From Candidatus Poribacteria bacterium (GTDB lineage Bacteria > Poribacteria > WGA-4E > WGA-3G): a DNA stretch of 64,000 bases. Position numbers and translations under genes: made by a program. Location: positions 1 to 64,000 of the forward strand of contig JAGFCA010000015.1 of assembly GCA_022394755.1 (NCBI GenBank), read 5' to 3'. The notes beneath the pieces were generated by a model. That model did not search any database, had not been told where the DNA came from, and saw nothing but the letters and a program-made list of their open reading frames with translations. This document shows, piece by piece, positions 1 to 7,896 of this stretch (the first letter of the stretch is position 1; every line of letters starts with the position of its first letter).

Positions 1-390
1 ATGACTTTAAATTGTTTAGCAGCCATAATAGACTCCAAGGTAAATGAATAATTATCTTGAGTCTAAGTATACAATTATTTGAATAAACTATCAAAATTAA
101 GTTGACTTTACACTAGGTATGTAAAGTAATTGGCATAACTAAGACACAGTCTTTGTGTATGGATAGCAATAATTATCACAAGAATCTTTTTAACAACATT
201 GCTACTTCATCAGTGTCTGTACCGAGAATTGCACGGATAACACAGATATGAGAGTCTTGTATATCAAGTTCTTTTTCTTAGATGGAAGGTATTATGTTAT
301 ATATGAATGGTATGAATTAAAAATATTGTTAATATTTATCGTCTTGAGAAGATAGGACATTCACGCAAACCTGTACAAAGCAATTTTACG

Positions 391-431
391 AACCCTTACT
401 GTATAAGGGTTTCCTTGCTGTATAAGGGTTT
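391..431. repeat. Short inverted and direct repeat
   Basis: AACCCTTA (391-398) pairs with TAAGGGTT (404-411) around a 5-nt loop. The 14-mer CTGTATAAGGGTTT occurs twice, at 399-412 and 418-431, so the right arm of the hairpin is duplicated with a 19-nt period. The function is unknown; it may be a degenerate intergenic repeat. Confidence 0.6.
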
Positions 432-510
432 ATAATTTATAGAGTGCCAATTCGTTATTATTCACGTATGTTATATTTCTTATTACTATATAGTAAATCT
501 TTGGTTTTCA

Positions 511-544
511 TCGGTAGGTTTGGTTAGGAAACCGAACCTACCGA
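511..544. repeat. Strong intergenic hairpin (REP-like)
   Basis: TCGGTAGGTT (511-520) is perfectly complementary to AACCTACCGA (535-544). Inside it, GGTT (522-525) pairs with AACC (530-533) around the loop AGGA, with one T/G mismatch between the two helices. There is no T-run after it, so it looks more like a REP-type palindrome than a terminator. Confidence 0.65.
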
Positions 545-814
545 CGGGAATACACTTATTCCTAAAACAAATACCAGATCTGATTTATCAAACTCACATT
601 ATTGATAAAATATACATTATTTAAAGGGTTATAATTTCAGAGTATTCAGAGTAAATGAAAAAACTAAAAAACTTACAATACAGCCTCGAAGCTATGCTAT
701 AACTAACTTTAGAACCTATTTTTATAATCACCAAGAAACATCTACTCTGAAAATTTCACTCATAATCGAAGCAACAAAACCTAAATGAAAATTCTAAAAA
801 ACAGTATTAAATCC

Positions 815-1534
815 TCAAAAACTTATTGCCACTATATCCATTGTCATAGCTACAAACCAATGAATCATTGCACCATAAATAAATGAACGGGTTTCAAATG
901 CCAAAACACCCAAGAACACACCTGCCAATATCGAACCAATCGCTTCAGGAAAAGGTTTAGAAAAATGCATCACCGCAAATGGAATAGTCTGGATTAAGAT
1001 ACTATAATTTCCAAAACGTTTCTCCAGTCCAAATAACATATATCCCCTAAAAAAGAACTCCCAAGAGAACATATAAACACCATAAGCTAATTGGTATAAT
1101 AGAAACGGTTTCCAGTGAATTGCAACTACCTTGCTCAGCGGATATTTATCTAAAAATGCAGGATAGATAACAACTGCAGCCAAAATTACCGGTATCATGA
1201 AGACAACAGCAACAACCGTAACAATCAATCCGATTCTTGCATTTCCAAGACGAATACCATACTCTTTCAATGGCATTTTCGTGCCAATGAATCCGACAAG
1301 TATAGGAAATAGAAATAGGGTGACTGCTGTTGATAAAAACCAGTAGTAATACGGATAACTTTCAGATAGTGGGAAGTCAGTAAAATAATCTGCGAAATGA
1401 GTACGGAAAATACGGGTGCGACTGTATTTCCTATGAAGTGTTAATAATAATGCAGAACTAAGAAGGATGACCGTTTCTTGACGTCCCCAGCCCGTTAAGT
1501 AAGTATCCTTAAGTCTTTGTAGATATGATTTCAC
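815..1534 (-). CDS. CPBP family intramembrane protease
   Basis: A hydrophobic 239-residue protein with about six predicted membrane helices. The CPBP (Abi/CAAX-like) signature is seen as WEFFFRG at residues 158-164; Glu159 and Arg163 correspond to the conserved Glu-x3-Arg of motif 1. A second conserved His is in IPFAVMHF and a third motif is near the C-terminal FIYGAMIHWF. Family members are glutamic intramembrane endopeptidases, often of unknown substrate. The start codon is GTG, with AGGA about 8 nt upstream. The gene is divergent from the GT9 gene and shares a short intergenic promoter region with it. Confidence 0.8.
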   Translation of the reverse strand: MKSYLQRLKDTYLTGWGRQETVILLSSALLLTLHRKYSRTRIFRTHFADYFTDFPLSESYPYYYWFLSTAVTLFLFPILVGFIGTKMPLKEYGIRLGNARIGLIVTVVAVVFMIPVILAAVVIYPAFLDKYPLSKVVAIHWKPFLLYQLAYGVYMFSWEFFFRGYMLFGLEKRFGNYSILIQTIPFAVMHFSKPFPEAIGSILAGVFLGVLAFETRSFIYGAMIHWFVAMTMDIVAISF

Positions 1535-1535
1535 C

Positions 1536-1565
1536 TTGACATCCTATCCGTTTTGAGTGTATTAT
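1536..1565 (+). promoter_or_regulatory. Sigma70-type promoter for the GT9 operon
   Basis: TTGACA (1536-1541), an 18-nt spacer and TATTAT (1560-1565). A transcript would begin near 1572. That would place the possible TTG start at 1570 outside the mRNA and favours the ATG at 1621 for the downstream gene. Confidence 0.6.
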
Positions 1566-1620
1566 ACACTTGCGATTAGATTATAGCAATTCCTATAAGT
1601 TTTTTAAAAGAAGTACTCCA

Positions 1621-2655
1621 ATGTATGCTCCCGGTGAGATTGAACGCATCTTAATTATAAGACATGCACCACTGGGAGAAACGGTGTTAACTACTCCAGT
1701 CATACGCGCATTAAGACAACACTTTCACAATGCGTATATCGCCTATATGGTAGCACCAACACGTGAGGATTTAGTTTCTGCAAATCCACACTTAGATGAA
1801 GTACTAATCTATCAATCTTCAATCCCAAAACTATTATCTCAACTTATTCGTAGAAAATTCCAATTGGCTGTTGTATTACAACCAACTTTCCGTTTAGTAC
1901 TACATACTTTTCTTGCAAGAATACCATTACGTATCGGATTCCAAACAAATACTGCTGGAAAAAAACTGTTAAAACACTCTGTACCAAATAATACCTCACA
2001 ACACGAAACACAACGTTATCTTGATGTTGTCAGATCAATTGGAATTGAGGTGGAAGATGATGAACCTGAAGTTTTTATAGATGAGGCAGGTATGGCATGG
2101 GTAGATGAATACTTCAAGAATAACTATGTTGATGACGAAAAACCTATCATCGGTCTAAATCCAGGGGCAGCAACATCATATCGCAGATGGGCAGCAGATA
2201 ATTTTGCAACTTTAGGGAATATGCTTCATGAAGCATACGATTGTCATATTCTCATTACGACAGGACCACAAGAAAGGGAACTATCACAGAAAGTATCATC
2301 ACAAATGAAATATAAGCCTTTAATAGTAGATAATATTACTCCGATGCAACTTGCTGCAATCTTAAAAAAATGCAATCTATATATCAGTAACGATACCGGT
2401 CCCATGCATCTAAGTACAGCTGTAAAAACACATACAATCGGCATATTCGGAGGATCAAATCCTACCCAATGGGGACCACCATGGGAAAAACATACTATTA
2501 TCGCAAGAGAAGAGTGCAAGTATATGAAGACACTATCCCCAAAAGAATGGGATGAATATGCAAATGTGGCACAAAAAAACCTTGAATGGATAAAACCTGA
2601 GACTGTTTTTGCTGCTACGGAGAAGATGAAATGGAATCCTCAAGACAAATCATAG
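1621..2655 (+). CDS. Glycosyltransferase family 9 (heptosyltransferase-like)
   Basis: A GT9 enzyme of the ADP-heptose:LPS heptosyltransferase type, which transfers a heptose-like sugar from an ADP-sugar to lipopolysaccharide core at the inner membrane. Visible motifs: N-terminal ILIIRHAPLGETVLTTPVIRAL, here cited by its key residues R-H-x-P-L-G-E; the sugar-nucleotide-binding IGLNPGA; and the C-terminal SNDTGPMHLS followed by GIFGGSNP. The frame is open back to a TTG at 1570, but the promoter at 1536-1565 argues for the ATG at 1621. Its end overlaps the next gene by 25 nt, which suggests a translationally coupled operon. The acceptor cannot be deduced. Confidence 0.85.
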   Translation: MYAPGEIERILIIRHAPLGETVLTTPVIRALRQHFHNAYIAYMVAPTREDLVSANPHLDEVLIYQSSIPKLLSQLIRRKFQLAVVLQPTFRLVLHTFLARIPLRIGFQTNTAGKKLLKHSVPNNTSQHETQRYLDVVRSIGIEVEDDEPEVFIDEAGMAWVDEYFKNNYVDDEKPIIGLNPGAATSYRRWAADNFATLGNMLHEAYDCHILITTGPQERELSQKVSSQMKYKPLIVDNITPMQLAAILKKCNLYISNDTGPMHLSTAVKTHTIGIFGGSNPTQWGPPWEKHTIIAREECKYMKTLSPKEWDEYANVAQKNLEWIKPETVFAATEKMKWNPQDKS

Positions 2656-4097
2656 ACTTTTTGCAAAATCTTAGTAATAGAGCACTCCGACAGAAGATAT
2701 TTCATCATGTGTCTTTTTCAATCTTATGTGGGATATTATTACTTGTTCCGGTATTTATCGGTATACGTCTTATCAAACTACCATTTTCCATTACTATAGG
2801 AACCCTAATATTACTCTGTGGTGCAATATTAATTGGATTAGTTCTCAGTTTTTACAAAAGAAAAACACTCCAATATATGGCACATTATGTAGACAATGAT
2901 CAAGATTTAAAGGAAAGGGTTAGTACTGCACATAACCTAATTCAGGAGAATAGAGAAGATGAGGTAGCACTGCAGCAAATTCAAAATACTGCTGAATCTA
3001 TTACTGACTTAGATCAACAAAAAGTTCTCCCATATTCACTACCAAAATCAATTAAGTGGTTTCCCATTCCACTATTAATTATTGGAATGTCCTTTGCAAT
3101 TCCACGACAATACTCTCTTCCTGAACCACCTTCTACTCAAGAGCAAATTGCAATCGAGGCAACATATCAAAACCTTGAAAATACCTTAAATTCAATCAAG
3201 GATCCAAATTTAAAAAATAAGATTAATGAGACTATAAGTAAACTAAAAAATGTAAAAGATGTTTCATCTGCACAAGACCATTTGCGTGAATTAAATAGAA
3301 TTATCCAAAAACAAAAATCCGATCTTCCTGATGAAGTAGCAATTACAGATGCCACACAAGACACACAGAATTTTAAAGGCATGGATTCCAACGACCTTGT
3401 AAATGAGATAGATAAAATTCTAAATCAACAAGAACTAACTCCTGCACTTAGGGCAGATATTAAGAAAATACTCAAAAATTTATCAGATAATATGCCAGAC
3501 AATGTATTAAGCTCCACATTTGAACAAACACAGTCAGAAGAAATATCTGAAGAAACACTACAACAATTTCTCAATGCATTAAAGCAATTAAATGAGTTGA
3601 ATAATCTTGAGAAACAACTCACAGAAAGTAGAAAAGAAATTGCATTGGCAGGTTTAGAATTAGAAGAATCGAATGGAGGTGTTGCGAATACTGATAGTGC
3701 AGCTGGGAATGAATCTGGCAATACTGAAACACAAGGAACTATAGTAAACAGTGATTCCTCAGATTCTTCAACATCTGATAGTAGTGAGGATACTAATGTT
3801 GATGATGCTGAATTATCAGACCCCCTTATGGGAGATCAAACATCATCTATTGGGACAGATGGAAAAGAGTTAAGACTCAACTCACACTCGATTTCTGATC
3901 TACACCCTTCAACAAGAGTATACAGCGGGAAAAAAAGGAATATTGTTAACGAATCAGACTATATACCATTCACTGATGTTGTCCTCAATGCACAACGTAA
4001 ATATGCACAAGCAATACAGACAAATCGGATTCCTGTTAGGTACCGCACACAAATAAAAGCCTATTTAGAAGAACTTAACAAAATCAATGAACAGTAA
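2631..4097 (+). CDS. Two-helix membrane protein, DUF4175-like, with acidic helical region
   Basis: A 488-residue protein of unknown function. Two N-terminal hydrophobic helices (about residues 25-75) are followed by a cytoplasmic helical segment with the YVDNDQDLKERVSTA pattern, typical of DUF4175-like proteins. A third membrane helix lies near residues 140-160. The middle is Asn/Gln/Glu-rich and helical. A low-complexity Ser/Asp stretch lies near residues 370-395. The C-terminus (YIPVRYR-like, around residues 465-488) resembles the tail of membrane proteins found in MoxR/BatA-type clusters. It overlaps the GT9 gene upstream and the VTT gene downstream. The family assignment is by eye and tentative. 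Confidence 0.55.
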   Translation: MESSRQIIDFLQNLSNRALRQKIFHHVSFSILCGILLLVPVFIGIRLIKLPFSITIGTLILLCGAILIGLVLSFYKRKTLQYMAHYVDNDQDLKERVSTAHNLIQENREDEVALQQIQNTAESITDLDQQKVLPYSLPKSIKWFPIPLLIIGMSFAIPRQYSLPEPPSTQEQIAIEATYQNLENTLNSIKDPNLKNKINETISKLKNVKDVSSAQDHLRELNRIIQKQKSDLPDEVAITDATQDTQNFKGMDSNDLVNEIDKILNQQELTPALRADIKKILKNLSDNMPDNVLSSTFEQTQSEEISEETLQQFLNALKQLNELNNLEKQLTESRKEIALAGLELEESNGGVANTDSAAGNESGNTETQGTIVNSDSSDSSTSDSSEDTNVDDAELSDPLMGDQTSSIGTDGKELRLNSHSISDLHPSTRVYSGKKRNIVNESDYIPFTDVVLNAQRKYAQAIQTNRIPVRYRTQIKAYLEELNKINEQ

Positions 4098-4770
4098 AAC
4101 TATCAAACTTGTCACTGCTATCGCACTTATTGTCATAGTATATATCTTATTAAGGGTATTTGGTGTATCAAAATATATTGATCTTAAGAATGTATATCAG
4201 ATTAAAGAATGGGTATCAGGATATGGGATAATTGCACCCCTAATATACATCGGTTTTTACATTGTAGGAACATTGTTCTTCCTCCCTGGATTACCAATAA
4301 CAGTTCTTTCTGGTATAGTTTTTGGTCCGGTATTTGGTGTAATATACGCAGTAATTGGGGCAATCATAGGGGTATCCTTGGCATTCCTTGTTGCACGTTA
4401 TGCTGCACGAGACTTGGTTGAGAGTTGGGTTCAGGGTAACACCCAATTTCAGAAAATTGATGAAAAAGTGGAGCTGGAGGGATGGCGTATTCTAATGTTC
4501 ACACGGTTAGTGCCTATTTTTCCATTCAATTTACAAAATTATGCATACGGATTGACAGGAATAAAATTCATTACTTATGTTATAGTCTCTGCTATTTTCA
4601 TGCTACCCGGAACAATTGCTTATGTCCAAATTGGTGGGGCATTGGTAAGTGGGGAAGGAGACCTAAAGAAAACTTTAATATATCTATCAGGAGCAGGAGT
4701 TCTGATTATGGTGGTATCTCTGATTCCAAAATTTCTAAAGAAAAAGCACGACATATCAATCAAAGATTAG
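4087..4770 (+). CDS. TVP38/TMEM64 (VTT/DedA-like) membrane protein
   Basis: A 227-residue polytopic inner-membrane protein of the VTT domain family. The characteristic core is visible: FFLPGLPITVLSG (about residues 59-71), a glycine-rich FGPVFGVIYAVIGAIIG segment, and the F-TRLVPIFPFNLQNYAYG motif near residue 140. Relatives act in lipid scrambling and envelope homeostasis, but the role here is not shown. It starts 11 nt inside the preceding gene, so it is probably translationally coupled. It meets the CCA nucleotidyltransferase gene tail to tail with a single base between stops and no room for a dedicated terminator. Confidence 0.85.
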   Translation: MNSKTIKLVTAIALIVIVYILLRVFGVSKYIDLKNVYQIKEWVSGYGIIAPLIYIGFYIVGTLFFLPGLPITVLSGIVFGPVFGVIYAVIGAIIGVSLAFLVARYAARDLVESWVQGNTQFQKIDEKVELEGWRILMFTRLVPIFPFNLQNYAYGLTGIKFITYVIVSAIFMLPGTIAYVQIGGALVSGEGDLKKTLIYLSGAGVLIMVVSLIPKFLKKKHDISIKD

Positions 4771-4771
4771 A

Positions 4772-6073
4772 TCATTCTTGCCATGCTTCGATGAGTGTTT
4801 CGACTACATCAAATGCTTCTGCTTGAGTCTTAATTTCACCTAAGAATTGTTTATCCTCAATCAATTTCAAAATATCTCCTAGCTGTTTACCCTCCTTCAA
4901 CTGAAACTTGCTGATAATATCTCTTCCAGTAATTAACTGTCCTTGATTAATAATAGGCAAAAAATGATTGTAATAAATATCCACTATCTTCTCAAATTGT
5001 TGGGTTAACCCCGGATTCATAGCTGCTGAGAACACCAACATACCCCAAAATTCGTTATGAGTTATTCTAAGAAGATTTACAATCTCTTTCTCAGTAAAAT
5101 TAGATTCTTGGATTAAGCGATAACCTGACAAGACAGTATCGGAAAATTTTATTGCTTTCCCGCTAAGCCGAAGTAATTTCACATTCTCAATATTATCAGA
5201 TAAGAGAAGACATAGTTTTATTAGAGAATATCGGCTTGCACCAGCACCTAATTCTTCTGAAAGGTAGATGTCAATATCATGCTTATAATGGATTAGTTCG
5301 TCAGGAATTATAGTATCTTCAAATTTTATTAGTGCTTGCTTCAAATTATCTAATTCTTTGATTTCAGGAAATACTTGCATTAATAGTCCAACATTTAACA
5401 TTTCCTGAATATATTCTATTGAATTGTTGCTATTGAGTATTTTCAAAAACTCATCACGTATCCTTTCCACAGAAACATCTGATAACCTGTCATAATTTTT
5501 CTTTATATAAGATATAGATTCAGGAGAAATCTGAAAATCCAATTGGGCTGCGAATCTGAATATCCTTAGTAATCGAAGCGGGTCCTGAAGTAAAACTTCT
5601 TCAGACGGATATTTGAGGAGTTTATTAGTTAAGTCATTTATTCCATCACACGGATCAATGAGTTCAGGTCGATCTAAACTAATTAAAGACTTTAGGGGTA
5701 TAGCCATTGCATTGATCGTAAGATCTCGTAATTGTAAATCTTCTACCAATGACGCTGCTCTATACTGAGCAAAGTCCATAGTAAAGTGTTCATTCCCAAC
5801 TTTAGAATAGTTTGCAATTACGCGCGCTGTTGCAGGATTTTCCTCTAACTGAATAAACGGTGCGTTGATACTCTTTGAAAATTCCTTGGCAAACATAATT
5901 GCATCAGATGCTAATGTAAAATCAAAGTCATGTGTTGATCTGTTGAGAAGAAGATCTCGCACACTCCCACCAACAAGAAATAGAGTTACATCCATTCCAT
6001 TTGCAAAGTCATATAATAGTTTAATGTAGGAATTTTGTCGTATTTCTGTTGTTTCAAAATGCATTTGATTCAT
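4772..6073 (-). CDS. CCA tRNA nucleotidyltransferase / poly(A) polymerase family
   Basis: A class II nucleotidyltransferase that adds CCA, or part of it, to tRNA 3' ends. The catalytic head FLVGGSVRDLLL is followed by the metal-binding D-F-D carboxylates (HDFDFTLAS). Next come the RDLTINAMA flexible-loop motif, the DPCDGINDL segment and the DPLRLLRIFRFAAQL helix with the EE/DR-type nucleotide-selection residues. The 433-residue length suits the family. Whether it is a full CCA, CC- or A-adding enzyme cannot be told by eye. The ATG overlaps the stop of the upstream DUF457 gene (TAATG), implying translational coupling. Confidence 0.85.
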   Translation of the reverse strand: MNQMHFETTEIRQNSYIKLLYDFANGMDVTLFLVGGSVRDLLLNRSTHDFDFTLASDAIMFAKEFSKSINAPFIQLEENPATARVIANYSKVGNEHFTMDFAQYRAASLVEDLQLRDLTINAMAIPLKSLISLDRPELIDPCDGINDLTNKLLKYPSEEVLLQDPLRLLRIFRFAAQLDFQISPESISYIKKNYDRLSDVSVERIRDEFLKILNSNNSIEYIQEMLNVGLLMQVFPEIKELDNLKQALIKFEDTIIPDELIHYKHDIDIYLSEELGAGASRYSLIKLCLLLSDNIENVKLLRLSGKAIKFSDTVLSGYRLIQESNFTEKEIVNLLRITHNEFWGMLVFSAAMNPGLTQQFEKIVDIYYNHFLPIINQGQLITGRDIISKFQLKEGKQLGDILKLIEDKQFLGEIKTQAEAFDVVETLIEAWQE

Positions 6074-6690
6074 TATATAGTATAGGCTTTCTTTCTTTTT
6101 GTTTTACGGGAAATAAATAAGATACCATCAAGATAGAGATGTGATGCATAACCTATTAACCCTGCAATGTAGAAAGCGAATCCTCTTTGTGCTACCACAG
6201 GAAGCCGTTCCCAAGTTATTAATGATACAATTTGCTCAGATAAAATGTCCCAATTCATACTCCATTGCCAATGTGGATATTCTGTATAAATTGGTATCAG
6301 CATGAACAACATTGGCATTAATAACATTGTCACTTTCGAATGAGTCCATCCGCGATGTTTACTTAAAACCGGAAGCATTGCAAGCAATCCGATAATTGCT
6401 GATTCTAAATATCGTCGTAGGAACAGAATCAGAGAGAAATTCACGATAAATAATACACCATAAAAAATCTTCTGACTCTTACTTGTGATATCGACATCTG
6501 GCCACAGTCCAAATAGTAAGGCGATTACAAAACACCCTACAATTTCCAATGGATCCAGAGTTATTGTAGGATTCCAGTCAAATGGTGATCCATAAAATAT
6601 AGAAACTGTCAGTGTGGTTATAAGGGATAGTATAAAAAATATACTATATGCAGTTAAACCGCCTAACCAGTGTTCGCGAAACATACTCAT
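6073..6690 (-). CDS. DUF457 / YdjM-like membrane metal-dependent hydrolase
   Basis: A multi-helix membrane protein of about 205 residues. Family hallmarks visible are the LWPDVDI segment (Asp pair), KHRGWTHS (His-Arg-Gly-x-Thr-His) and ASHLYLDG (His-x3-Asp) near the C-terminus. Together they form the presumed metal site of the LexA-regulated YdjM/DUF457 family. The reading frame opens with TTG at 6696, but ATG codons at 6690 and 6684 are better starts. An extended -10 element immediately upstream suggests an extremely short leader. The gene is cotranscribed with the CCA nucleotidyltransferase through a one-base overlap. The substrate is unknown. Confidence 0.75.
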   Translation of the reverse strand: MSMFREHWLGGLTAYSIFFILSLITTLTVSIFYGSPFDWNPTITLDPLEIVGCFVIALLFGLWPDVDITSKSQKIFYGVLFIVNFSLILFLRRYLESAIIGLLAMLPVLSKHRGWTHSKVTMLLMPMLFMLIPIYTEYPHWQWSMNWDILSEQIVSLITWERLPVVAQRGFAFYIAGLIGYASHLYLDGILFISRKTKRKKAYTI

Positions 6691-6697
6691 ACTCAAT

Positions 6698-6706
6698 AGT
6701 ATAACA
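6698..6706 (-). promoter_or_regulatory. Extended -10 promoter close to the DUF457 start
   Basis: On the minus strand TGTTATACT (6706-6698) is an extended -10 box. The transcript would begin within a few bases of the ATG at 6690, giving an almost leaderless mRNA. No good -35 is seen. Confidence 0.45.
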
Positions 6707-7114
6707 TATATGTGTGCGAATTAAAAGGGATGGGAAATTGTTGATAAACCCCACCTTAAATTGTCGTTTAAACTTCTGACTAACAGGATGCATTTATCAA
6801 GCCATATCGTATATATCATTCCCTTCCAACTTGCTACCGTAACTTTAGAATATAATTCTCAAGACTTAATTCCCGATTGATGAAATGTCATTCATACCGT
6901 TGATTCCAGGTATTCATGCCGTTGTTTACTTGTTTCTGTTTCTTGATTCAAGGCACGAAACCCAATATGGAAACTACCAAACCTGTAATGTTCGATTCTA
7001 TCTGTACCTTATACAACCTATTATGTAAACTATCCCTAATACTCACAAACTCATAATACAAAAAACGAAATAACCTAAATAAATCTTGACAAAGGCATAT
7101 TGAATAGGTTAAAC
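6707..7114. other. Non-coding region with degenerate repeats
   Basis: No gene is seen between the divergent DUF457 gene and the rimP leader. Around 6885-6930 the reverse strand carries GGTATGAATG and GGCATGAATACC-like units, which resemble units at 49036-49075 (see the repeat entries). The remainder has no recognised content. Confidence 0.5.
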
Positions 7115-7123
7115 TGTTATACT
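7115..7123 (+). promoter_or_regulatory. Extended -10 promoter of the rimP-nusA-infB operon
   Basis: TGTTATACT at 7115-7123 is an extended -10 element, the same 9-mer found before the DUF457 gene. A TTGACA at 7086-7091 is too far away to serve as its -35. Transcription from here would give a leader of about 255 nt before rimP. Confidence 0.5.
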
Positions 7124-7176
7124 CAAAAAGTATGAGATAAAATCGTGTTAAAGAACAAGACAGTGGTTATAGGTTG

Positions 7177-7370
7177 TTTGACCATAGGTGAGATGTTCAT
7201 GAATTTGACTTTGTTTACAAAAGGATAATGATACCATGTAATTATTAGTCATTCAGGTCAAATAGACACATCTGCTGATGGAGTAGAAATCTGTCTACTC
7301 TGCATCGCCAGCAATAATTCACTGAACCCGCGAGACTCTCCATAATGAGAAAGATCTCGTTTTTTGTTTT
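7177..7370 (+). ncRNA. Structured 5' leader of rimP with terminal hairpin (attenuator candidate)
   Basis: TTTGACC (7177-7183) can pair with GGTCAAA (7256-7262) and close a large domain. A second hairpin pairs TGCTG (7273-7277) with CAGCA (7309-7313), ATG with CAT, and GAGTAGA (7281-7287) with TCTACTC (7294-7300). A third, at 7331-7359, is followed by a T-run just before rimP. Together these look like a regulatory leader that could terminate or pass transcription into the nusA operon. The pairings are read from sequence; the regulatory role is inference. Confidence 0.5.
7331..7370 (+). terminator. Intrinsic terminator-like hairpin immediately before rimP
   Basis: CGAGA (7331-7335) pairs with TCTCG (7355-7359) and TCTC (7337-7340) with GAGA (7347-7350). 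A T-rich tract at 7360-7370 follows. The rimP ATG begins only 16 nt later, so the hairpin lies inside the operon leader, as expected for an attenuator. Confidence 0.55.
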
Positions 7371-7385
7371 ATATAGGGGTGTAAA

Positions 7386-7862
7386 ATGCCTGAAGGTGTT
7401 GAGAATACTGTCACTGAAATGTTGACCCCCCTTCTAAATATAGAAGGATATGAATTAGTTGCCGTTGAGACATCTGGAACTAAAAGGAATCAGACTCTCA
7501 GATTATTAATACACAAACCAGGTGGACTCTCACTATCAGATTGCCAAAATGTCAATAAGGCTGTACTTCCAATATTAGAAGTACACCAGATAATGTCCAA
7601 ATACAAACATCTTGAGATCGCTTCACCAGGAATTGACCGTCCATTAACTACTGAAGCAGATTTTTTACGGAATAAAGGAAGGACAGTTAAAGTTGAAACA
7701 TATACATCAAACAAAAAGAATAAAGATGTAATTGGAAAGGTAATTGATATTAATGACGGTATCCTAATTATTAAACAAGCATCGGGTAAAACCGTCCAAA
7801 TTGAATTTTCACAGAACTTAAAAGGACATATTGAATTAAATTGGGAATCAATAGATTCATAA
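7386..7862 (+). CDS. rimP: Ribosome maturation factor RimP
   Basis: RimP assists late 30S ribosomal subunit maturation. The 158-residue length and the order rimP-nusA-ylxR-infB are canonical. Visible motifs are the N-terminal GYELVAVE segment, LRLLIHKPGG, the SPGIDRPLTTEADF signature (about residues 80-94) and a C-terminal SH3-like domain. A purine-rich site (AGGGGTG) lies about 7 nt before the ATG. It is the first gene after the structured leader, so it would be the first affected by attenuation there. Confidence 0.95.
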   Translation: MPEGVENTVTEMLTPLLNIEGYELVAVETSGTKRNQTLRLLIHKPGGLSLSDCQNVNKAVLPILEVHQIMSKYKHLEIASPGIDRPLTTEADFLRNKGRTVKVETYTSNKKNKDVIGKVIDINDGILIIKQASGKTVQIEFSQNLKGHIELNWESIDS

Positions 7863-7896
7863 ATTGGTTATCAATTAAGTATGATGTGGGAGTATT

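Larger units (their letters stand above)
1..814. other. Non-coding region with small repeats and hairpins
   Basis: No credible coding frame is seen in this AT-rich stretch. It contains two small structured repeats, listed separately: a 14-bp direct repeat near 399-431 and a strong hairpin at 511-544. It lies downstream of the CPBP protease gene on the minus strand. No promoter or RNA gene was recognised. Confidence 0.6.

Noticed and set aside
7086..7091. TTGACA as -35 of the rimP promoter
   Set aside because: It is 26 nt from the extended -10, too far for a sigma70 pair.
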